A stretch of DNA of 64,000 nucleotides from Arsenicicoccus bolidensis DSM 15745. Its GTDB lineage: Bacteria > Actinomycetota > Actinomycetes > Actinomycetales > Dermatophilaceae. A program made the position numbers and the translations under genes. This document shows positions 39,186-48,688 of this stretch, piece by piece. The DNA lies in the NCBI RefSeq assembly GCF_000426385.1, contig NZ_AUFG01000012.1, forward strand, positions 39,576 to 103,575, in the 5' to 3' direction. The first letter of the stretch is position 1. Each line of letters starts with the position of its first letter. The notes under the pieces are model-generated. The model was not told the DNA's origin. It searched no databases and worked only from the letters and a program-made list of their open reading frames with translations.

Positions 39186-39197
39186 CCCGGCCCGACC

Positions 39198-39203
39198 TAG
39201 GCT
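39198..39203 (+). promoter_or_regulatory. -10 element TAGGCT, leaderless promoter
   Basis: TAGGCT ends 6 nt before ATG 39210 of the SRPBCC gene, with no ribosome site between. Confidence 0.45.
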
Positions 39204-39209
39204 GGTGCC

Positions 39210-39854
39210 ATGGCACTGGGTGATCGACTCAAGGACAACCTGGCCGGCGCGGCGCGCATGGCCGCCCACCTCGCGACGGGTCCGCTGCACAGCCATGAGC
39301 GACGCACCTGGGGGGCCACCCCGGACGAGGTGTCCGCGACGCTCAGCGGCGACGAGCTGATCGAGGACCACGACTGGCGATCCACGCGGGCCATCACGAT
39401 CTGGACGACCCCCGACCGGGTCTGGCCGTGGCTCGCCCAGATCGGGCGAGGACGCGGGGGCTTCTACAGCCACCAGCTGCTGGAGCAGGCTGCCGGCTCC
39501 CTCGACAGCAACGTCGAGGAGATCCGTCCCGACCTGCAGGACCTTCGCGTCGGCGACGAGGTCAGGCTGCACCCGCAGCTCCCACCGCTCGTCGTGGCCG
39601 AGGTGCGGCCGGGCGCCTCGCTCGTCCTCGTGGGTGTGCCGGAGGGCGGGCCGCTCGCCACCACCGTCTGGTCCTACCACCTGCAGCCGCTCAGCCAGGG
39701 GCGGACCCGGCTGATCGAGCGCAACACCTACGCCCACGGCGACAGCCTCGCGCAGCGCCTGGCCGGCGGCCCCTATGTCATCGAGCCCGTGAGCTTCGTG
39801 ATGAGCCGGGAGATGCTGCTCAACATCAAGCGCCTCGCCGAGCAGCCCGCCTAG
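39210..39854 (+). CDS. SRPBCC-fold protein
   Basis: This 214-residue protein has the polyketide-cyclase/START-like (SRPBCC) pattern: TRAITIWTTPDRVWPWLAQIG with the typical rate-of-entry strand, GRGGFYSHQLLEQAAG, DLRVGDEVRLHP, and a final long helix FVMSREMLLNIKRLAEQ. These proteins bind hydrophobic ligands; this one's ligand is unknown. Its TAG stop directly abuts the TAG stop of the convergent Nramp-family gene with no base between. Confidence 0.8.
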   Translation: MALGDRLKDNLAGAARMAAHLATGPLHSHERRTWGATPDEVSATLSGDELIEDHDWRSTRAITIWTTPDRVWPWLAQIGRGRGGFYSHQLLEQAAGSLDSNVEEIRPDLQDLRVGDEVRLHPQLPPLVVAEVRPGASLVLVGVPEGGPLATTVWSYHLQPLSQGRTRLIERNTYAHGDSLAQRLAGGPYVIEPVSFVMSREMLLNIKRLAEQPA

Positions 39855-41123
39855 CTAGAGCTTCTGGATCGCCTTGACGATCTCGCTCACCGCGAGCGCC
39901 GCGAAGGCCAGCGCGCACAGCACCATCAGGACGTTGGACCAGGCCTTGTTGCGCCACTCGCGCGGCACGCGGTCGGTGTTGAGGATCCACAGCAGCGTGA
40001 CCGCCAGGAAGGGCATGAAGAACGCGCCGAGGACGCCATACGCCAGGATCAGCACCACCGGCTTGCCCCAGAACATCATGATCATCGGGGGGAAGGTCAG
40101 CCACAGGATGTACCACCGGTAGTAGCGGCCGCCGGTGCGCGTGTCGGCGTGGCCCGACGGCAGTCCCTTGAGGTTGCCGACGAAGTCCGCGAACATCAAC
40201 GAGACGCCGTTCCACACGCCGACCAGCGAGGACATGGCCGCGCCGAAGAAGCCGAGCAGGAAGACCTTGCCCGCGAACGGCCCGTAGCGCTTGTCGAGGA
40301 CGTCGGCCACCGAGAGCAGCCCCTTGTCGTCGCTGGCGATCTTCATGGAGTACATCAGCTCGGCGCCCACGACGAGCGTGGCGAGGACGAAGATGCCGGT
40401 CACGACATACGCGACGGTGTTGTCGATGCGCATGACCCGCATGAAGCGCGGCGTGTCCCAACCCTTCTCGCGCAGCCAGTAGCCGTAGGCCGCGAGGGTG
40501 ATGGTGCCGCCGACGCCGCCCGCGAGCGACAGGACGTTGACCAGGCCACCGTCCGGGATCCACGGCTTGAGGCCCGCCAGGATGTCGAGGAGGTTGGGCA
40601 GGGTGATGATCGCGGCGCCGACCATGGCCACGAACATCAGGCCGACGAACGCCGCCATGACCTTCTCGAACAGGCCGTACTGGTGGAACCACACGAGCAT
40701 CAGGCCGACCAGCCCGGAGATGATCCCCCACCACTTGGTGTCCAGGACGGGGAAGAGCGCGTTGAGCGGCAGGCCCGTGCCGGCCATGGCCGCCGAGCCG
40801 TAGACGAAGCCCCAGATGACGATGTACGGACCGAAGTACCAGGTCGTCCAGGGACCGAGCGAGCGCCAGCCCTCGAACATCGTGCGGCCCGTGGCGAGGG
40901 AGTAGCGTCCCGCGCCCTCGACCAGCACGATCTTCATGATGCAGCCGACGAGCACGCACCACAGCAGGCCGTAGCCGAACTTGCTGCCGGCGATCAGCGT
41001 GGCCACCAGGTCGGCGGCGCCCACACCGGTGGCAGCGACGATCAGGCCGGGGCCGATGATCTTCCACCGGGGCGGGTTGGCGGCGTCGGCGGCAGCGCCT
41101 GGGACTGCGGTGTCACGGGTCAT
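39855..41123 (-). CDS. Nramp-family transporter lacking the canonical metal-site motifs
   Basis: This 422-residue protein has about eleven helices of the Nramp/SLC11 (LeuT) fold. Helix 1 normally carries DPGN, the metal site, but here reads GPGLIVAATGVGAADLVAT. Helix 6, normally AxxMPH, reads GFFGAAMSSLVGVWNG. The residues that bind Mn2+ or Fe2+ are thus missing, so classification as a Mn/Fe importer would be wrong on this evidence. Related divergent Nramp proteins transport Mg2+ (NRMT) or have unknown substrates. It is monocistronic, and I see no Mn-responsive element before it. Confidence 0.85.
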   Translation of the reverse strand: MTRDTAVPGAAADAANPPRWKIIGPGLIVAATGVGAADLVATLIAGSKFGYGLLWCVLVGCIMKIVLVEGAGRYSLATGRTMFEGWRSLGPWTTWYFGPYIVIWGFVYGSAAMAGTGLPLNALFPVLDTKWWGIISGLVGLMLVWFHQYGLFEKVMAAFVGLMFVAMVGAAIITLPNLLDILAGLKPWIPDGGLVNVLSLAGGVGGTITLAAYGYWLREKGWDTPRFMRVMRIDNTVAYVVTGIFVLATLVVGAELMYSMKIASDDKGLLSVADVLDKRYGPFAGKVFLLGFFGAAMSSLVGVWNGVSLMFADFVGNLKGLPSGHADTRTGGRYYRWYILWLTFPPMIMMFWGKPVVLILAYGVLGAFFMPFLAVTLLWILNTDRVPREWRNKAWSNVLMVLCALAFAALAVSEIVKAIQKL

Positions 41124-41219
41124 GGGCGGGAGTATGCCGGACCGCCCGGCGCCTGGCGAGGGCCGCCCACCCGCGCGGCCGTCGCCGTCAGGCGTCCGTC
41201 AGCCGGCGTCCCACCGGGG

Positions 41220-41978
41220 TCAGCGCTGACGGACGAGCTTGTGCGGCGCGGCCTGGGCCTGCGGCTTGATCACCAGACGGTCGATGTTGACGTGAGCGGG
41301 CCGGGTCGCGACATACGCAATCGCGTCCGCGACGTCCTCGGCCACGAGAGGCTCCGCGACCCCCTCGTAGACCTTGTCGGCCGCCGCCCGGTCGCCGCCG
41401 AGGCGCACGAGCGAGAACTCCTCGGTGTGCACCAGACCCGGGTCGATCTCGCAGACCCGGATGCCGTCCTCGACCGCCTCGAGGCGCAGCGTCTCGGCGA
41501 TGACGGTCTCGGCGTGCTTGGCCGCGCAGTAGCCCGCGCCGCCCTCGTAGACCCCGAGGCCGGCGATCGAGGAGACGATGACGACCATGCCGCCCTTGAC
41601 CTGCCTGAGGGCGGGCAGCAGGGCCTTGGTGACGTTGAGGGCGCCGATGACGTTGGAGTCGTACATCTGCCGCCACTTGTCGACCACCGCGTCGGCGATG
41701 CGCTCGGTGCCCAGGGCGCCACCGGCGTTGTTGACGAGGACGTCGAGCCGGTCGCCGACCTCCTGCGCCAGGCGCGCCACGTCCTCCTCGCTGGTGACGT
41801 CGCAGGTGACGGCCCGTCCGTCGATCTCCTTGGCCAGCTGCTCGATCCGCTCCGTGCGCCGCGCCGCGCAGATCACCTCGAAGCCCTCCTGGGCCAGGCG
41901 ACGGGCGGTGGCCTCGCCGATGCCGCTGGAGGCTCCGGTGACGACGGCCAGGGGACGGGTGGTGATCGCGTCAGTCAT
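41220..41978 (-). CDS. short-chain dehydrogenase/reductase (YdfG-like)
   Basis: This 252-residue classical SDR has the NADP-preferring Rossmann motif VTGASSGIGEATARRLA, NNAG, the catalytic Ser in VVIVSSIAG, and YCAAK with the Tyr and Lys. The arrangement resembles YdfG/3-hydroxy acid dehydrogenases, but the substrate is not readable. ATG 41978 was chosen because the preceding in-frame stretch is non-conserved. It is 96 nt from the Nramp-family gene on the same strand. Confidence 0.9.
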   Translation of the reverse strand: MTDAITTRPLAVVTGASSGIGEATARRLAQEGFEVICAARRTERIEQLAKEIDGRAVTCDVTSEEDVARLAQEVGDRLDVLVNNAGGALGTERIADAVVDKWRQMYDSNVIGALNVTKALLPALRQVKGGMVVIVSSIAGLGVYEGGAGYCAAKHAETVIAETLRLEAVEDGIRVCEIDPGLVHTEEFSLVRLGGDRAAADKVYEGVAEPLVAEDVADAIAYVATRPAHVNIDRLVIKPQAQAAPHKLVRQR

Positions 41979-42434
41979 GCCTCCCATCCTGCCCGGTCCA
42001 TGGCCGGGCCTGCACGCCCGGCTCGTATGCCGTCCACGCCCCACCAACGACCGCGAGGAGATGTCCATCACGCGCGTCGCCCCAGACGACCCGAACTGAG
42101 CTCCCAGCTCACAACAGGTCGCCTGCACGCCCAGAACCGGCCCTCAGACGACCCGAACTGAGCTCCCAGCTCACTCAGGGCCGCCTACGGCCACAGGGGC
42201 GGGGCGGATGACGACGCAGGGGCTGTGCGCTGCTCGCGGGGGGTCTGACGGAGGTGATGCCCGTGGGCACCGCGATGACGGCGTGCGCCGCCCTGTCGAT
42301 CGTCGTGACCCTCAGCACCCTGCGCGGGGTGACGAGGGCGTTGGGCCTCCCTGTCCGTCCCTGAGCCCGGCCGCCGATCTCGGTGGGTCCACAGGTCGAC
42401 GGGTCAACGGGCACCGGACAGGCGGAGGCTGGGG
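41979..42434. other. gene-poor interval with a 30-bp direct repeat and a small ORF
   Basis: This 456-bp gap contains two exact 30-bp copies, at 42083-42112 and 42145-42174, each with an inner TGAGCT-CCC-AGCTCA hairpin. It also has a 35-codon frame from ATG 42254 (MPVGTAMTACAALSIVVTLS onward), preceded by GACGGAGGTG. The small frame looks like one membrane helix with a basic end, and may be a remnant of a transporter C-terminus or a tiny membrane protein. No other gene is supported. Confidence 0.5.
42083..42174. repeat. two 30-bp direct repeats with internal hairpins
   Basis: The 30-bp unit starts CAGACGACCCGAACTGAGCT and ends CCCAGCTCAC. The copies (42083-42112, 42145-42174) are identical and 62 bp apart. 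Each holds a 6-bp stem. Two copies with a non-repetitive spacer are too few for a CRISPR. Confidence 0.75.
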
Positions 42435-42851
42435 TCAGGAGGCCGGCCAGTCGGCCGGGTGGATGCGTCGCAGACCCGGCACGTCGACGAAGTCGGTGTC
42501 TGGGGAGATGATCTCGTCGAAACCGGCCAGCAGCGCGGTCGCTGCGTGCACAGCGTCTCGCCCGCGGATCGCACTGACCTGCATCAGGCGGGTCGCCTCC
42601 TGCCAGACCTCCAGGTCAAAGGCATGGACAACGGTCATGTCCGCCAGGTCTCGAGCGTCCAGCAACGCCTCGGGCACCGCACCCATCCGCATGCGGTGGT
42701 GGGTGAACTCCTGCAGCATCTCGACGCTGGCGTGCATGCGGACGCTCCCGGCCGCCACCGCAGCCATCACCTCCCGTGATGCCGCCCGTAAGCGATGGGC
42801 GCCGCCCGCGGCCAGGAGTGGCACCGCGCTGTCGACGAAGACCTCGTTCAC
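42435..42851 (-). CDS. vapC: VapC-like PIN-domain toxin
   Basis: This 138-residue PIN-domain ribonuclease has the acidic active site: D7 (VFVDSAVPLL), the Glu in SVEMLQEF, the Asp in IRGRDAVHAATAL and SPDTDFVDV. VapC toxins cleave tRNA or rRNA when freed from the antitoxin. GTG 42851 overlaps the upstream TGA (GTGA), so it is translated after the antitoxin. Confidence 0.88.
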   Translation of the reverse strand: MNEVFVDSAVPLLAAGGAHRLRAASREVMAAVAAGSVRMHASVEMLQEFTHHRMRMGAVPEALLDARDLADMTVVHAFDLEVWQEATRLMQVSAIRGRDAVHAATALLAGFDEIISPDTDFVDVPGLRRIHPADWPAS

Positions 42852-43117
42852 GAGGGCAGCGTGGCCATGAGCTCGTCATCCAGGTTGCGCCGGAGCTCCC
42901 GGAGGTCGAGAGGCGGCTCGTCGCGGGGCTCGGACGTACGGTCTAGGAAGCACCGGGCCGCGTGCTGGGCCGCGCCGACGTCCTCGGGGTAGGTGACGTC
43001 GATGGCGTGCCGGATCACCGCCCCGACACTCTGGCCGGAGTCCTCGGCGGCGCGAGCGACCCGGTCGTAGCGATCCTGGTCGAGCAGGATCTGCAGGCGG
43101 CGTTCGAGGAGGGACAT
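42848..43117 (-). CDS. vapB: VapB-like antitoxin
   Basis: This antitoxin of about 89 residues begins with a ribbon-helix-helix-like DNA-binding segment (LLERRLQILLDQDRYDRVAR then SGQSVGAVIRHAIDVTY). A charged C-terminal toxin-neutralising tail (LDLRELRRNLDDELMATLP) follows. I chose ATG 43117 because AGGAT lies 6 nt upstream. ATG 43123 is two codons earlier but too close to that site. A 7-bp inverted repeat overlaps the start and is the likely autoregulatory operator. Confidence 0.86.
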   Translation of the reverse strand: MSLLERRLQILLDQDRYDRVARAAEDSGQSVGAVIRHAIDVTYPEDVGAAQHAARCFLDRTSEPRDEPPLDLRELRRNLDDELMATLPS

Positions 43118-43139
43118 GCACATATCCTACACATGTGCA
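43117..43139. promoter_or_regulatory. inverted-repeat operator of vapBC
   Basis: TGCACAT (43117-43123) and ATGTGCA (43133-43139) form a perfect inverted repeat with a 9-bp spacer. It covers the vapB start codon and ribosome site, where VapB or VapBC binding would repress the operon. It also sits within 60 bp of the divergent menE start. Confidence 0.55.
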
Positions 43140-43184
43140 GGAATGGCGCCAGACCTGTGCAGGAGGTCTGTCGGTGGGCGCGGC

Positions 43185-43190
43185 TAGGGT
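43185..43190 (+). promoter_or_regulatory. -10 element TAGGGT, leaderless promoter of menE
   Basis: TAGGGT ends 7 nt before ATG 43198 of menE, with no ribosome site. Confidence 0.5.
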
Positions 43191-43197
43191 CGGTGGC

Positions 43198-44499
43198 ATG
43201 ACGATGGTCCACTGGCCCGGCACGCAGTCCCCCGCCTCGGCGGTCGGCGACCTGGCGCCCCTCGAGCTGGCCCTCACCGGGCGTGGTGCGGCGGTGTGCC
43301 CGAGCGGGGCGCCACCGGGCCGATCGGACCACGTGCCCTCGCCGCCGGAGGGCACCGCCATCGTCGTCGGCACCTCCGGCTCCACCGGGACACCCAAGCT
43401 GGCCGTCCTGTCGGCCGCGGCCGTGCGAGCATCCGGCGAGGCCACGGCCGAGCACCTCGGCGGCCATGGGCAGTGGCTGCTGGCCCTGCCACCCACGCAC
43501 ATCGCCGGCCTGCAGGTCCTCGCCCGCTCGCTGCTGGCCGGGCACTCCCCCGTCGCGACCGACGACGGTCCTTTCACCCCAGAGGGGTTCGCCGCGGCGA
43601 CCGAGCGTCTCACCGGTGGCGTCCGCCACTACACCTCGCTCGTGCCGACCCAGCTGGTCCGGCTGCTCGCCTCACCTCTGGGCGCCGAGGCCGCGGCGAC
43701 GTACGACGGGATCCTCGTCGGTGGGGCCGCCCTGCCCGCCACCGTGCACGCGCAGGCGGTGGCGGCCGGGCTGCGCGTGGTGCGGACCTACGGCATGAGC
43801 GAGACCGCGGGCGGGTGCGTGTATGACGGACGGCCGCTCTCCTGCGCCCGCGTCCGGCTCGACGAGGGACGGATCTCGTTGGGGGGCGAGATGGTGGCCG
43901 ACGGCTACCTCGGCGAGACGGCCCTCACCGCCACCCACTTCACGGTCGAGGACGGCACGCGGTGGTTCCGCACGGACGACCTCGGCGAGCTGGCCGAGGA
44001 CGGCACCCTCACGGTGCTGGGTCGGGCCGACGACGTGATCGTCACCGGCGGGCTCAAGGTCGCCCCCCGCGTCGTGGAGGACGCGATCCTGGCCCACGTC
44101 ACCGGCGTCCGCGAGTGCGTCGTCGTCGGCGTCCCCGACCTCGAGTGGGGCCAGGTCGTCGGAGCGCTGGTCGTCGAGGACGGCGCGCGCAACGGCGGCA
44201 ACGGAGGCGGGAGCGACGGTGACGGTGGGGGTGGGGGTTGCGGTCACGCCGGACGGTACGAAGTCGGCGATCCGGCGGCGGCCGAGGTCGCGACCGGCTG
44301 GGACGCCGAGCGGGTGCGGGCGGCGCTGCGCCCCCACCTCGCGGCCCACGCCCTGCCCCGCGTGGTCGCCGCCGCGGACGGCATACCGCTGCGGGGGCCG
44401 GGCAAGCCGGACCGCGCGGCCGTCCGGGAACTGCTGTCCCAGGCGCTCAGCGCGGCGCCGAGGCGGCGGGAGAGGGGGCCGGTGCCGGGAGCTGGATGA
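43198..44499 (+). CDS. menE: o-succinylbenzoate-CoA ligase
   Basis: This 433-residue ANL-superfamily enzyme activates o-succinylbenzoate with CoA and ATP. Motifs are GTSGSTGTPKLAV (phosphate loop), TYGMSETAGG (adenine/acid site), RTDDLGEL, GRADDVIVTGGLKVAP (hinge), and the catalytic lysine in LRGPGKPDRAA. It is shorter at the N-terminus than E. coli MenE, as in other Actinobacteria. A Gly-rich insertion (NGGNGGGSDGDGGGGGCG, about residues 333-350) interrupts the C-terminal domain after GALVVEDGA. The 3' end overlaps the convergent band-7 gene by 53 bp. Confidence 0.93.
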   Translation: MTMVHWPGTQSPASAVGDLAPLELALTGRGAAVCPSGAPPGRSDHVPSPPEGTAIVVGTSGSTGTPKLAVLSAAAVRASGEATAEHLGGHGQWLLALPPTHIAGLQVLARSLLAGHSPVATDDGPFTPEGFAAATERLTGGVRHYTSLVPTQLVRLLASPLGAEAAATYDGILVGGAALPATVHAQAVAAGLRVVRTYGMSETAGGCVYDGRPLSCARVRLDEGRISLGGEMVADGYLGETALTATHFTVEDGTRWFRTDDLGELAEDGTLTVLGRADDVIVTGGLKVAPRVVEDAILAHVTGVRECVVVGVPDLEWGQVVGALVVEDGARNGGNGGGSDGDGGGGGCGHAGRYEVGDPAAAEVATGWDAERVRAALRPHLAAHALPRVVAAADGIPLRGPGKPDRAAVRELLSQALSAAPRRRERGPVPGAG

Positions 44500-45637
44500 G
44501 CGAGGACTGGGTGGGCGGCACGACGTAGACCGTGTTTCCCTTGGCCGCCGCTTCCTTGAGCATGTCGATGTACTTGCTGGTCAGGACCTGCTCGTTGAGC
44601 CGGTTCTGGCACTGGGCCGGTGGCACGGGCACGACCTTGACCGAGTTGACCTCCTTGCCGGCGATCATCTCCTTGACCGTGGTGGACATCGCTCCGCAGC
44701 GGATGATCTGGTCCGAGTCGGACTGGGCCTGGGCCTCGGTCTTGACCTTCTCGGCGTTGATCTTGGCGGACTCCAGCTCGGCTCGCGCCGACTCGACGCG
44801 CGAGCGCGCGGTCTGCACGGCAGCCAGCGACTGCTCGATCTCCTGGGGGAATCGGATGTCGCGCAGGTCCACGGAGTCCACCGTCACGCCGAGCCGCTCC
44901 CAGCGTCGGGACAGCTCCTTGGCGATGTCGGACGACACCTGGGCTCGTCGCTGCCGCAGCTCGCCGGCGGTGTAGTTGACCGGGACGTCCCGCACGATCG
45001 AGCGGACGTCGACGTCCAGCGCCCGGCTGACCAGGCCCTCCTGGGTGCGGTAGGCCTGGTAGATGTCGCCGACCTTGGCCGGGACGATCGAGTAGCGGAT
45101 GGTGATGTCGATCGCCGCGGTCGCGTTGTCGGTGGTCTGGGCGTTGATGGCCGGGCCGTCGGTGGCGCCGCTCTCCTGCGCCATGGTGATGACCTGGTTG
45201 CGCACGTCGTACTTCACGATGTCGTTCCACGGCGCCTTCATCGAGAACCCCGGGGTGCTGTCCACCCCCGCGACCGTGCCGCCAGGGGTGCGCACGACGA
45301 TCGCCTCACCCACGTCCTGGGTGTAGAGCGTGGACAGGAACAGGCACAGCGCCCCGAGACCGGTGAGCACCCAGCCGCCGACGACCGGCCAGCGTGAGGG
45401 CCCGCCCGGAGCGACGATCGGACGCCGTCGCTTCTCGGCCTTGGCAGCGCGCTCCCACCGGTTGGCGCCCGACGCGTCCGTGCCGCCCGGCCCCAGCTCG
45501 GACGGCAGCGGAGGCATGGCCGGCGGCTGGGGCGGACCGGCCGGCGCGGCGCCCGCACCGCGCAGGGCCCTCCGCCCCCACACGACGAGTCCAAGACCCA
45601 GGACCAGGAGGGTCACACCCAGGACGAAGGTCGCCAT
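44447..45637 (-). CDS. SPFH/band-7 domain membrane protein
   Basis: This 396-residue protein has an N-terminal membrane helix, a Pro-rich loop (residues 30-70), a second helix (VVGGWVLTGLGALCLFLS) and a prohibitin/SPFH domain from about 110 to 300 (GEAIVVRTPGG, TTDNATAAIDITIRYSI, LGVTVDSVDLRDIRFPQEIE). A coiled coil (ARSRVESARAELESAKINAEKVKTEAQAQ region) follows, then a Pro/Ala tail. SPFH proteins form large membrane-associated rings that often scaffold proteases. Its partner is not obvious. ATG 45637 starts the first helix. It is divergent from menA. Confidence 0.86.
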   Translation of the reverse strand: MATFVLGVTLLVLGLGLVVWGRRALRGAGAAPAGPPQPPAMPPLPSELGPGGTDASGANRWERAAKAEKRRRPIVAPGGPSRWPVVGGWVLTGLGALCLFLSTLYTQDVGEAIVVRTPGGTVAGVDSTPGFSMKAPWNDIVKYDVRNQVITMAQESGATDGPAINAQTTDNATAAIDITIRYSIVPAKVGDIYQAYRTQEGLVSRALDVDVRSIVRDVPVNYTAGELRQRRAQVSSDIAKELSRRWERLGVTVDSVDLRDIRFPQEIEQSLAAVQTARSRVESARAELESAKINAEKVKTEAQAQSDSDQIIRCGAMSTTVKEMIAGKEVNSVKVVPVPPAQCQNRLNEQVLTSKYIDMLKEAAAKGNTVYVVPPTQSSLIQLPAPAPSPAASAPR

Positions 45638-45812
45638 CGACCGCCTCGACTCTCTGCGCCAACGCACCAGGGACCGGGCATCGGTCGACCGGTCGTCTCA
45701 GGTCGGACGCTACGCGTCGGTCAGGGCGTTCCGAGCCGCGGGGGCGGCGACTCACCCGTCCGGCACGCGTGCCGTGCGCAGCGCGATCTCTCGATCACGA
45801 GACAATGTGCTC

Positions 45813-46688
45813 ATGGCCACCATCTCCCAGTGGGTCGAGGGCGCTCGCCCGCGGACCCTGCCCGCAGCTCTTGCTCCCGTCGCCGTCGGCACCGGATCCG
45901 CAGCGGGGCTGGGTCACTGGGACGCCGCGCTCGCCCTCCTCGCGCTGCTGGTCGCGCTCTTCCTGCAGGTCGGCGTCAACTACGCCAACGACTACAGCGA
46001 CGGCATCCGCGGCACCGACGCCGACCGGGTCGGACCGGTGCGGCTCGTCGGCGGCGGCCTCGCGACGCCGCTGCTGGTCAAATACGCCGCGTTCACGTGC
46101 TTCGGACTTGCCTGCCTCGCCGGGCTGGCGCTCATGGGACTGTCCGGTGACACCTGGCTGCTGCTGATCGGGATCGCCGCGGTCCTGGCGGCCTGGTTCT
46201 ACACCGGCGGACGCCGCCCCTACGGCTACGCCGGGCTGGGCGAGGTGTTCGTGTTCGTGTTCTTCGGGCTGGTGGCGACGGTCTGCACGGCATACACCCA
46301 GGCCGAGAAGGTCGACGCGGGCACCTGGGCGGGCGCCGTCGGCATCGGCTCGATCATCACCGCAGTCCTGGTCGCCAACAACCTGCGCGACATCAGCGGG
46401 GACGAGGTGGCGGGCAAGCGCACCCTCGCGGTGCGGCTCGGGGACCGCGGCACGCGGATCCTGTATGTCGTGCTCATGGTCACCCCCGCGGTGTGCGCCG
46501 GCCTGGCCGCCTGGGCCGGTCACCGGTGGGCGCTGCTCGGGCTGGTCGGCCTGCTGCCCGCGATCAAGCCGTGCCTCGACGTGCTGCGCGGCGCGACCGG
46601 TCCCGCGCTGATCCGGGTGCTCGCGGCGACGGGCCTGGTGGCCCTGACCTATGGCGGGCTCCTGGCCGCCGGCCTCGCGATCCACTGA
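45813..46688 (+). CDS. menA: 1,4-dihydroxy-2-naphthoate polyprenyltransferase
   Basis: This 291-residue UbiA-superfamily membrane enzyme attaches the polyprenyl tail to DHNA. The first aspartate-rich motif is NYANDYSDGIRGTD, the second NNLRDISGDEVAGKRTLAVR. Other MenA features are the N-terminal GARPRTLPAALAPV and about nine helices. ATG 45813 is preceded by GACAAT at 6 nt, a weaker form of the leaderless pattern. The stop lies 2 nt before the 27-bp hairpin. Confidence 0.95.
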   Translation: MATISQWVEGARPRTLPAALAPVAVGTGSAAGLGHWDAALALLALLVALFLQVGVNYANDYSDGIRGTDADRVGPVRLVGGGLATPLLVKYAAFTCFGLACLAGLALMGLSGDTWLLLIGIAAVLAAWFYTGGRRPYGYAGLGEVFVFVFFGLVATVCTAYTQAEKVDAGTWAGAVGIGSIITAVLVANNLRDISGDEVAGKRTLAVRLGDRGTRILYVVLMVTPAVCAGLAAWAGHRWALLGLVGLLPAIKPCLDVLRGATGPALIRVLAATGLVALTYGGLLAAGLAIH

Positions 46689-46690
46689 CA

Positions 46691-46757
46691 GACCTACCGC
46701 CGGTAAAGGCATCGACCTGGCGAACGAAGGCCGGTCGATGCCTTTACCGGCGGTAGG

Positions 46758-46759
<2 letters not shown>
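46691..46759. terminator. 27-bp perfect hairpin between convergent menA and selO
   Basis: Arms 46691-46717 and 46733-46759 are perfectly complementary over 27 bp, with a 15-nt loop. The menA stop is at 46686-46688, and the selO stop (46758-46760) overlaps the far end of the right arm, so both transcripts would end in it. No U-tract is visible. Confidence 0.7.
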
Positions 46760-48338
<1,579 letters not shown>

Positions 48339-48339
48339 G

Positions 48340-48681
48340 TCAGAGACCGTCGTGCCGTCGCTCGGTCCGACGCGCGGCCCGGTCGTCGGCCGTGCCCTCG
48401 CCGGTCGAACGGCCGATCTCGTCGTCCTCGACCTCCTCGTCGGAGACCTTGTGGGCCCCTGCCGCCTCGGCGCGCGCGGCCTTGCGGTCCACCCGCTCGG
48501 CGATGCGGGCGCTGAACTCCTCACGGGGGCCGCGGAGGACGAACAGCGAGACGACCATGGACAGCAGGCCGGCGAGGATGACCAGGAGCAGGCCGCGCAG
48601 CCCCACGAGCCACAGGACGATCAGACAGCCGAGGAACAGCATGATCCGCAGCAGCGAGTAGCGCAGTCCAGGAGAGCTCAT
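48340..48681 (-). CDS. DUF4229 family membrane protein
   Basis: This 113-residue protein has two N-terminal membrane helices (residues 9-48) with the DUF4229 pattern [12 protein letters not shown] ... [24 protein letters not shown] charged tail follows. Function is unknown. It is common in Actinobacteria next to cytochrome c maturation or men genes. It starts 7 nt after the resC stop. Confidence 0.85.
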   Translation of the reverse strand: MSSPGLRYSLLRIMLFLGCLIVLWLVGLRGLLLVILAGLLSMVVSLFVLRGPREEFSARIAERVDRKAARAEAAGAHKVSDEEVEDDEIGRSTGEGTADDRAARRTERRHDGL

Positions 48682-48688
48682 CGGTCGA

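Noticed and set aside
39855..41123. Manganese importer MntH partner of the Mn riboswitch-terC unit
   Set aside because: The metal-ligand motifs of MntH are absent, so physical closeness is not evidence of manganese import.
42083..42174. Possible CRISPR from two 30-bp repeats
   Set aside because: Only two copies, one spacer, no cas genes, and each repeat contains its own hairpin.
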